Origin: Diplodia intermedia
Lineage: Eukaryota; Ascomycota; Dothideomycetes; Botryosphaeriales; Botryosphaeriaceae
NCBI GenBank assembly: GCA_021495925.1
Contig: JAKEKT010000096.1
Span: 1-64,000 of the forward strand
Direction: 5' to 3'
DNA length: 64,000 bases
The notes under the pieces were generated by a model, which ran no database searches, was not told the origin of the DNA, and was given only the letters and a program-made list of their open reading frames with translations. Shown piece by piece: positions 56,448 to 64,000 of this stretch; the first letter of the stretch is position 1, and the number at the start of each line of letters is the position of its first letter. The translations under genes were made by a program, and so were the position numbers.

Positions 56448-58225
56448 CTACTTCCGGACAGATACACTGTGCTCCGTAAGCGTGGAACGCTTCTCCACAT
56501 CGCTCTCCCGATCGCTCTCCATATTTCTCGTAATCTCGTCCTCATCATTGCCGCCACCTCCCCCCTCCCTTTCCTTGCCCACCTGATCTTCCCCCGCAAC
56601 CTCTTCCAACGCCCTCTCGGTGTTCCCCTTCTCCTCATCCTCCCGACCCTTCTCCGCCACGCCACCGTCACCTTGCCGCACCGCATCCTGCCCCGGCCTC
56701 TCCCGCCGCAAAGCCCAACCGCCGCCCCACCCAAACCAGCCCGTCTCGTGCGGGCCCCTCAGCGCGCAAAAGCACAGACTCACCCCGACGAGCCCCACGC
56801 TCACGCTCCCGCTGGCCACCCAGCCGTGCCTCTGGTACACGGCGCTGCCCACGGCGGTGCCCATCAGCTGGCCGCAGAACGTAAAGACCATGAAGGCGGT
56901 GTTGACGCGGTTGCGGGCGCGGGGGGCGATGGCGTAGATGGCGGCGCGGTTGGCGACCTGGGCGGACTGGAAGCCGAGGTCGGACAGGAAGGCCTGCAGG
57001 ACGGGGGCGGCGAGGGTGTGCGCGCCGGCGTAGGTGCCGACGAGGATGCCGGCGAGGGCGAGCAGCTCGCCGCACACGACGCCGAGCCACGGCGCGAAGC
57101 GGTCGGTGACGAGGCGGGCGTAGAGCGGGCCGAAGAGCATGGCGCCGATGCCGATGAGGGCGAAGAGGCCGACGCCGAGCGGCGAGAGCCGGTACGCCGG
57201 CCCCGCGAGCAGGAAGGTGAGCGTCGTCCAGAAGGCGGTGAAGGTGGCCGAGGTGAAGATGGAGACGAGGCAGGCCTGCACCAGGGCGGGCTCGCGGACG
57301 AGCAGCTTGGGGATCGACCACAGCAGGGGCAGGTAGGAGAGCGTGCCGGCCGGGTTGGTGGACGGGTAGTCCGGCATGAAGGCCCAGAGGAGGAGGGAGA
57401 CGAGGTACTGGAGGCCGAGCGCCATCCAGTAGACGGATCGCCAGGACGTGTACTCGGTGATGGTGCCCGAGAGGAGGCGCGCGATGAGGATGCCGAGCAT
57501 CAGGCCCGAGGTGACGATGGAGAGCGACACGCCCTTTTTGTGCGGCGGCGCGAGCTCGCCGACGAGCGGGAGCATGAGCTGCGGCGTGACGGTCGTGGCG
57601 CCGACGATGAAGGATAGGACGGAGAAGACGGTGAGGGAGTGCGTTACGCACAAGCCGATCCTGGTGGTTGGAGAGTCAGTTGGAGGTGTGGAGAGTGAAC
57701 ACAAGGAGACGACGCACCATATGGTTGCAGTGAAGAACATCAATCCGGTCACGAACGGCCTTCTCTTCACCATGTCTGCCAGCGGACATAGGAACAGCAG
57801 CCCTGCGGCATACCCGGCCTGCATGACGGTCGGGATCTGCGCCACCCGTTCGTACGTGACATTGAAGTCATCTGCTAGGATGTTCAAGATGGGATGATTG
57901 TAGTCTGAAAGTAGGCGTGAGCACTTGTTTCATTGGTGGCTGCATGATGCATACACAAATTGGCAACAGTAAAGGCTCCGGCGAAGGCGAAGAGGAAATT
58001 CAATGACATGGAGAAGCCCGGCGGGTTCTCCGGATCCCATCGACAGTTTGGTGGTACCCAGAAGACTATATCGTAGACGCGTTGCCATATCGAAGGCTTG
58101 ACGGGCGTTGTTGTCGCATTCGCAGGCGTGACGTCTTCATCGCTGCTCGAAGTCGGTGATGGCGAGTCCGAGGTTGTTGGGGTGGAGGATTGGCCCTCGG
58201 CTTTTGGCGATTCCTCCTGCGTCAT
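56448..58225 (-). CDS. major facilitator superfamily transporter
   Basis: Predicted plasma-membrane or organelle transporter with about 12 helices. Exons 58225-57955, 57904-57718 and 57660-56448 give 556 residues; the introns are 50 bp (gtatgc...tttcag) and 57 bp (in frame, gtgcgt...accag). Splicing yields ANLYYNHPILNILADDF in helix 1-2 and TATIWIGLCVTHSL, both typical MFS sequence. LADMVKRRP is the signature loop between helices 2 and 3. The N-terminal ~60 residues are Ser/Thr/Pro-rich, and the C-terminal ~90 are charged (Glu/Arg/Gly) and cytosolic. The substrate is unknown; it resembles the general fungal MFS-1 exporters related to bacterial YnfM-type proteins. Confidence 0.88.
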
Positions 58226-59804
58226 TGAGAGATGTATGTACAGAAGAGTGAGACAAACGACGCGACCTTTTGAAGTAAGGATAATTGGCGGCTCGAGTTT
58301 CACCGCATTGTTGTCGAGAGGAAACTGATAACAGCTGCCCGGCTCCCCTCACGACTCGCGGCTGCAAAGTCCTAAGTCCGGAGGAATGCTATCGCTTACA
58401 ACGACATCCGACCAGTTTAAGCGGCCTCTACCCCTGCTCTCATGCCGCCTGTGCAGCCAATCAGCGACCAGCGGGTGCTGCAACAGGGGTTTCTGTCTTC
58501 GGGTACGCACTTCAGGCGTGTGGATCCAGCCTGCATTCCCGCGCTGGTCTTGTGTGTATATACCTGCTGATCGGTGCGTAGACATATACTTTCATTATTG
58601 GAGTGCGTGTGGAAGAAAGGATGGATGGCTTTTGGTGTGCCACGGTTGGACGGATTCCATCATCTCGTGCGGTTGAAGGATCATCATGTATATCGGCTGT
58701 GGTGCAGTGAGCGTTGCTACAGTCCTATCCTGGCGGTTGGAAGCAGGACTGGAAACAAGGAGGATAATCTACTGGAGATGGGGCAACAAAGGAGTAGCAT
58801 CGAGCCACGTGCGAGCTCCATCAAGAGCGGGCCCTGATCAGGCAATGCAGAGTAGTGTCCCGGCCCGTGACTTTGCTAGTCTTCAAACAATGAGCCCAGT
58901 ATTTACGGTGACAGTAACTTTGACAAGTGCGGTCGAATGGCAAAGAAGGGGTGGAGGTTCTTAAGGACCCGCAGAGGGACTCGATGGGTTCGGGAGACAT
59001 CGAAAACGACGATCGGAGTGTCTCGTCCCGAGAGATGGATCGTGCACGGAAGCAAAGCTTGTCTTTCGACCGGGGCAGAAGAGAACAACTTGTGTGGCGA
59101 TGAAAGCGAGAGCAGCTGAGGCTGGGGAAAGACACACGTCATGACAACCGCGAGACGGGAATGGCGTTCGGCAGTGGAGCCGCGCGCTCGCACCTTCCAC
59201 CCGACGATCTCAAGAACAGCGTTATTCCTGCTGAGAAAGAACGCTGGTCTGGACACCCCGCCTTCATCAGCATGCGCTTTCCACTCATCGCGCAGCGTGG
59301 CGGGTCCAAAGGGTGCTGGTCTGGGAGTGTCATCCAGACGTCACTGCCCGAAACCGCTCCTCTGCCTCTCGCCGTCCCGCGCGACCTGCAGCTTGCATCC
59401 CGACTTCGCATCTTAATTGCTGAACAAGCCACCGAATCTGCACCCTCCCGATGCGGCGCCGACTCCGCAATCCTCCCGTCCTGACATGGCCGGCCATTGG
59501 AAACCCCACCACCCTGGCACTGTCTGCACCGTGCTCACATGTCTAGACAGCTTCTCCGACCAACGGCCGCCTAGCGCCTGCTTCTCGGTCCTCTAGTTCC
59601 TCTTCGAGCCGGTGGTGAAGTCAGAGCACTAGTTACTTTTCCATCCGCATCGACATGGAATGCCATCATCCTTTAGTAATGTGTCACTGTTGCCGCGTGG
59701 CAGACTACATGTCCACCGAGAAGAGCAGCTATAAAACTGCCCTGCTCTGTCGTGGTGGATTCCTTCTGCACCAAGCACCTTGAGCCTCATCTTCCACTTC
59801 CAGG
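58226..59804. promoter_or_regulatory. 1.6-kb bidirectional promoter, MFS / Rds1
   Basis: This separates divergent genes. A clear TATA box sits near the Rds1 side. No open frame with family resemblance is found. The interval is long enough for separate upstream regions. Confidence 0.5.
59730..59736 (+). promoter_or_regulatory. TATA box of the Rds1 gene
   Basis: TATAAAA lies 69 bp upstream of the Rds1 ATG, a spacing that leaves a leader of roughly 40 bases. TATA boxes in fungi are common on regulated, stress-induced genes. Confidence 0.65.
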
Positions 59805-61298
59805 ATGTTTTCCAAGACAGTCCTCTCAGCCGCTGCTCTGGCCTGCCTGGCCGCAGCTGCCCCGGCTCCCCTGCCTGACGTGCCTGGCTACACCGACGCC
59901 GACGCTCCGTACGCCACGGATACTCCTGAGCCTGTCACCAACCTGGCCAGCACATTTGGCCCCGACTCTCAGATCTCGGCCACCTTCACTACTGCCACCT
60001 TCATTCCTCCCAGGCGCTCAAGTGTCTTGACTGGCCACACCAGCCATGGTCCCTTCTCCGGTACGCCCACCACTACTGGTGCCGTCATGGCGCCTACTAC
60101 CGAGGCCGCATCCGTTGCCCCTCTCCCGCCCAATCCTACGGCCACTTACTACAATTCCGACGGAGAGCTCCACGAGCCTGCCCCGGCCCCCTACACGCCC
60201 GCCGGCGGCCTGGGTACCAATGGCACTGAGCCTCGCTACATGGTGAACTCGGACTTCGACTACGAGTCCATCCAGCTCGGCCTGTACCAGGAGTGGATCG
60301 AGCTCGACCTCTTCAACAATGGCCTGGCCACCTTCTCCGAGGAGGACTTCCTCGCGGCCGGCCTGACGGGTGAGGACCGCGCGCTGATCAGCTTCATGGC
60401 GCAGCAAGAGACGGGTCACGCCACGCTGCTCTCCAACATGCTGGGCGAGACGGCGGCGCCGCAGTGCACGTACAACTACCCGTACACCACGGTGCGCGAG
60501 TACATCGACTTCAACCAGAAGCTGACGCGCTGGGGCGAGTCGGGCGTCTGGGGCTTCATCAACCACCTCGACTCGCGCGAGGTCGGCCAGCTGCTGTCGC
60601 AGTCGATCGCCACCGAGGCGCGCCAGCAGATGTCGTTCCGCCAGATGCTGGGCCTGCACCCCTACCCCGTGTGGTTCGAGACGGGCATCCCGCAGTCGTG
60701 GGCCTGGACCTACCTGGCCCCCTACATCTCCGAATGCCCGGAGAACACGACCCGTCTGGCGTGGCAGAACTTCCCCGCCCTGCACATCGTCAACCAGCCC
60801 AACCCCAATCGCTTCTCGCCCAACGACACGGCCGACGGCGAGGTCGTCGGCAACCGCACCGCCGACCCGTCCGACTCCAAGATCCCGTCGGACGAGAGCT
60901 GCGTCAACCTCAACGTCACCGGCTACGGCTGCGGGCCCGCCATCTCGCGCAACCGCAGCGAGCCCCTGAGCTTCCCCGGCCGCCAGGTGCGCCTGTCCTG
61001 GGACGCCCCCGGCCAGGCCGTCGGCCCCAACAACAGCTACGTCACTTCGACCTCCGCCGGCACCCCGTCCTTCGTCGCCTGGGTCAGCCAGCTCAACCTC
61101 ACGTACACACCGCTCACCGTCACCGGCGAGAACGAGGGCTACTCGTACCAGCCCGCCGGCTATGTCTACGAGGGCGACCCGGCGGTCAATGGCACCATGT
61201 TTGTCGCGCTGACTGATAGCGATCTTTACCTCACGCCTTTCAACCTGTCCATGATTAACCCGCATGTCCGCGCTCTGGGCATCTACCAGTCCGGTTAA
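59805..61298 (+). CDS. secreted Rds1-like ferritin-fold protein
   Basis: Intronless frame of 497 residues. Residues 1-19 are a signal peptide (MFSKTVLSAAALACLAAAAP). A Pro/Thr/Ser-rich linker follows to about 140. The ferritin-like region (about 150-300) starts FDYESIQLGLYQEWIELDLF and contains QQETGHATLLSNML, with the Glu and His spacing of desiccation-related/Rds1 proteins. Many N-x-S/T sequons in the C-terminal half fit secretion and glycosylation. Rds1 proteins are named from a starvation/stress-regulated yeast gene; the biochemical role is unknown. No GPI-type tail is seen. The TATA box and strong codon bias suggest high induced expression. Confidence 0.88.
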   Translation: MFSKTVLSAAALACLAAAAPAPLPDVPGYTDADAPYATDTPEPVTNLASTFGPDSQISATFTTATFIPPRRSSVLTGHTSHGPFSGTPTTTGAVMAPTTEAASVAPLPPNPTATYYNSDGELHEPAPAPYTPAGGLGTNGTEPRYMVNSDFDYESIQLGLYQEWIELDLFNNGLATFSEEDFLAAGLTGEDRALISFMAQQETGHATLLSNMLGETAAPQCTYNYPYTTVREYIDFNQKLTRWGESGVWGFINHLDSREVGQLLSQSIATEARQQMSFRQMLGLHPYPVWFETGIPQSWAWTYLAPYISECPENTTRLAWQNFPALHIVNQPNPNRFSPNDTADGEVVGNRTADPSDSKIPSDESCVNLNVTGYGCGPAISRNRSEPLSFPGRQVRLSWDAPGQAVGPNNSYVTSTSAGTPSFVAWVSQLNLTYTPLTVTGENEGYSYQPAGYVYEGDPAVNGTMFVALTDSDLYLTPFNLSMINPHVRALGIYQSG

Positions 61299-61847
61299 CG
61301 CGGTTAAGCTTGTCGATGTTGTATAACTGGTGGAGGCTGATGATTTGATGATTGGTGGGCGCATGTAGCGCAGGGAGAAGAAAACTATAGTTAATGTATT
61401 TGTGTAATATCACGATGTATAAGCACTTCCATCTAGTGTCATGTCAAGTGACCACTCTATCTCATTAACCACGTGCTACCTGCTGATTGAAAATTGATCA
61501 CAACGATTTTGACTTCTACACTCTATATTCCATGAAAGACGTTACATTTTTAACGTATGGATAATCATGGCAAAAGTTCAGGTAGAGAGTAGTCAAACAT
61601 TCGAATGTAAAACCCGACAAGGTTCCCGATCTTCCATATATCTTAGAATTCGGAAATGCAATGTCTCGAGAGTATAAAAACGATGGTTGAAGTCCAGTTT
61701 GGCAGACGAAATCCACGAATAAATTATACATTCCATATCTCATCGTATCATTGGGTAGCGTAGCAAGCCCAATATTTGTAAGTCTCTGCTCAATATTCTA
61801 CATCCCCCTCCCCCCCTTTTCCTTCATTCCACTCACTCAACCCCAAA
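61299..61847. other. convergent intergenic region, Rds1 / fasciclin
   Basis: A 549-bp, AT-rich 3' flank of both genes. A short minus-strand frame (61516-61743) is not convincing. Nothing else is seen. Confidence 0.55.
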
Positions 61848-63337
61848 TCACAAAGCCAACACCACCCCACCCAGCCCGACCGCCACACCCATCAGCCCCC
61901 CGCTCACACCAACACCCCCGGCAGCAGCACCCGTCGCGCTCGCGCTCGCCTCGGCACCCGTACCCGTCGCCGCGCTACCACCGGCACCACCACCACCGGT
62001 ACCGGCAACGATCGTCGTCGTCGGCGTGGGCGCGTTGGACGTGAAGGGGACATCGGTCGCAGAAGTGGCGCCGGTGAACTGGACATCTCCATCGTCGTTG
62101 TCGTCGTTATCGTTGTTGTTGTCGTCGTCGTTTTCGTCGTCGTCGCTGGGGGCGGCGGTGGAGTTGGAGGGGTTGAGGACGCTGGGGGTGGGTCGTGTGG
62201 TGTTAGTCTGGGGGGAGTAGGAGGAGGAGGAGGGAGAGAAACAGGGGAGGGAAGGTTTTACCTGTCGATAACGTGCAGCACGCCATTCGCCACGAGCAGA
62301 TCCGGCACAATCACCTTGGCGCCGTTGACGAAGACGTCGCCGTCGTCCAGCACGCGGATGGTCAGTTCGCCGCCGCCGAGCGCCGTGAGCACCGTCGTCT
62401 GGTTGCTGCTGCTGCTGCCGCCGTTGTTGTTGCTGCTGTTGTTCGACGCGACGCCCACCAAGTCCGCCGAGTACAGGGCCGCGGTGCCGTTGACGACGTG
62501 GTAGCCGAGCACGGCCGCCAGCTCGGCCGCCGACGCGTTGGCCAGCACGGAGCCGATGGCCGCGAAGGCCTGGTTGGACGGCGCGAAGATGGTCACGTCC
62601 GGCGTCGTGTCGACCGTGTCGACCAGGCTGGCGTTGGTCAGCGCGCCCACCAGCGCCGTCAGGTTCGCTGCCAGCGCTGTCGAGCTGACGTTTGCGGGCA
62701 GCGTGAGGAGGTTGTCGACGATGTGGATGATGCCGCCGGTGAAGTTTACGTCCTGGTGTTTGGGGAATGTTGTTAGCTCCTGACCAGGGAAGCTCATAAA
62801 GCTCGACTGCCCGCCCGCGCCGTAGCGAAGCATGGCGTTTTCACAGCCCACTGTCTGGAGGAAGGGGGAGAGTAAAGTACGTACGGCCCGTGTGACGGTC
62901 GCATTCTGCAGAAGACCCGAGTAGAAGACAACATTGTCATCCTCTTCCTCGACCTCGACCCGCTGGCCGCCGGTGACGTTGGCGTAGGCAGGATCCGTCA
63001 GCAGCGTGGGGATGAACTGGCTATCCTCGGTGATCTGGCTTGAGTTGTACGTGCCGTTCAGCACGTGGTAGGTCAGCACGGCCTGCATCAGGCCGGGGTC
63101 CTGCGTCAACGCCGTGCCGAGGGATGTGTTCATCAGCTGGTTGAAGGCGTCGTTGCTGGGCGCCAGGATGGTGATGTTGTTGGCGCCGGACAGCGAGCCC
63201 AGGACCTCCGGGAGCAAGCCCAGGTACGTCGTCAGGTTGGACAGCTCGGGAATGCCGCTGAGCGTGGCATTGAGGTCTTGCGTCGTCTGGGCAAGGGCCG
63301 TAGAGGCCAATGCCGCTAGGGTGATGTGCTTGAGCAT
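61848..63337 (-). CDS. fasciclin (FAS1) two-domain, probably GPI-anchored surface protein
   Basis: Exons 63337-62885, 62752-62262 and 62181-61848 give 425 residues. The start is the ATG at 63337 (MLKHITLAALASTALAQ, a signal peptide); the frame upstream opens only with TTG. FAS1 domain 1 (about 20-175) has ITILAPSNDAFNQLM and FTGGIIHIVDNLL. Domain 2 (about 176-315) has VTIFAPSNQAFAAI and GVLHVID. The first intron is 132 bp, stop-free and in frame; removal joins NATVTRA to DVNFTGG as the fold needs. The second is 80 bp; using the AG at 62182 gives VIDSVLNPSN, then an Asp/Asn-rich tract, a Ser/Thr/Ala/Gly stalk and a hydrophobic end (GVAVGLGGVVLAL) typical of GPI attachment. The expected role is cell-wall or surface adhesion. 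Confidence 0.85.
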
Positions 63338-64000
63338 CTTCAATCCGAGACGTGATGGTTCAAATGCCGAGGACGGAGAAAGAAGGCTTTGCTGGAGAAG
63401 AAAGGTGCGAGTAGATGCCCAGCTATTTAAGGACCGAAAATCTAGGCGTACGACTCCGCTTTCATGAAGTCAAAGTCGAAGAAGGTGAACCGGAAGGGAA
63501 ACAACAGGCGACCACGTCCCTAAGCAGGCCGTCGAAACCCCCGCCATTCAGCAACTTGTCTGGGCCGACTGGCCAACAGCAAGCAGTAAATGGCTGGGCA
63601 TAGGTAATACCGTTCGATGCCCAGCCCGGCTTGTGCATGGCGATCAAGTGAAGGTTCTTTGATGTCATGACGCCTTAGACTGGCCCACTTGGGAGGACGA
63701 GATGCGAGCCACAAACATTGGCAGGAAGACACCGTCGCGGGTGTATCGGATGCCTGGCGATGCAGAATCTTCTATGAGTGGCCGGCGCCACGACTACGCC
63801 CGGCCAAGCACACAAGTCTCCACTTGGCTTCTCTTGCGCCACCACGAACAGTTCCACGCGGCCGCGAGAATACGTAAGTGCGCGATGTCGACTGATACTA
63901 GAGATGCCAAGGAAGCGGGAAAGAGGGGGGCACTGCCACTGTGTGCCTCTGCTCGATCGAGGTTGGTGCCGAAGGTGGAAGCCGTGAGGAAGTTCCCTGG
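63338..64000. promoter_or_regulatory. fasciclin gene upstream region to window edge
   Basis: TTAAATA on the minus strand (63423-63429) lies 86 bp upstream of the fasciclin ATG and is a plausible TATA-like element. The rest, to the window edge, has only short frames with no recognised family. Confidence 0.45.

Noticed and set aside
56283..57617. 444-codon plus-strand frame opposite the MFS gene.
   Set aside because: Low-complexity Gly/Glu/Asp/Arg translation antisense to well-defined membrane helices.
60018..61364. 448-codon minus-strand frame opposite the Rds1 gene.
   Set aside because: Antisense shadow; the plus strand has signal peptide, family motifs and TATA box.
63338..63343. Two-residue N-terminal extension of the fasciclin protein.
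   Set aside because: It would start at TTG; the ATG at 63337 begins a normal signal peptide.

Overview
The window is nuclear DNA of a filamentous ascomycete (Pezizomycotina, probably Dothideomycetes; the class is an inference). Supporting signs are short GT-AG introns (about 50-130 bp) with CTAAC/CTAAT-like branch sites, pyrimidine-rich leaders, GC-rich codon use that leaves long false antisense frames open, and families restricted to or typical of fungi: a Clg1-type cyclin, RSC7, SCH9, a HeLo-domain protein, Rds1 and NCA2. I support 18 protein genes and one intron-encoded C/D box snoRNA. I found no tRNA, rRNA, CRISPR, plasmid or viral gene.

Layout. 1-2.3 kb is a gene-free repeat patch with three diverged copies of an ~80-bp palindromic element and a cluster of GCTTGCAAGC-type palindromes. 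2.3-11.2 kb is a dense housekeeping block: SSF1 (-) and RRP3 (+), diverging from 146 bp and both for ribosome assembly; eIF3c/NIP1 (+); ESCRT-II SNF8/VPS22 (-); and RPL7 (+), whose second intron carries the snoRNA. 11.2-18.6 kb holds no gene I can support and ends in a long pyrimidine-rich leader before a Pho85-type cyclin (+). 20-28.4 kb holds a seven-helix receptor-like gene (-) and RSC7/NPL6 (-). 29.7-32.8 kb is the AGC kinase SCH9 (+), diverging from RSC7. 34.7-36.2 kb is a peroxisomal 2-enoyl-CoA hydratase 2 ending in SKL (+). 38.0-40.2 kb is a HeLo-domain/pseudokinase fusion (+), the most unusual gene here. Then come profilin (-), a UbcH7-like E2 (+), a TBC Rab-GAP (+), NCA2 (+) and the Rab8/SEC4 GTPase (+). 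The right end has an MFS transporter (-), a secreted ferritin-like Rds1 protein (+) and a GPI-type two-domain fasciclin protein (-).

Functional themes: ribosome production and growth control (SSF1, RRP3, RPL7 with its snoRNA, eIF3c, SCH9, RSC7), membrane traffic and polarity (SNF8, TBC GAP, SEC4, profilin), a possible cell-death effector (HeLo-pseudokinase), and a surface/secretory group at the right end. Nothing suggests a biosynthetic cluster. Exon limits were placed by hand from splice motifs, reading frame and family sequence, so they are good hypotheses rather than transcript-proven.
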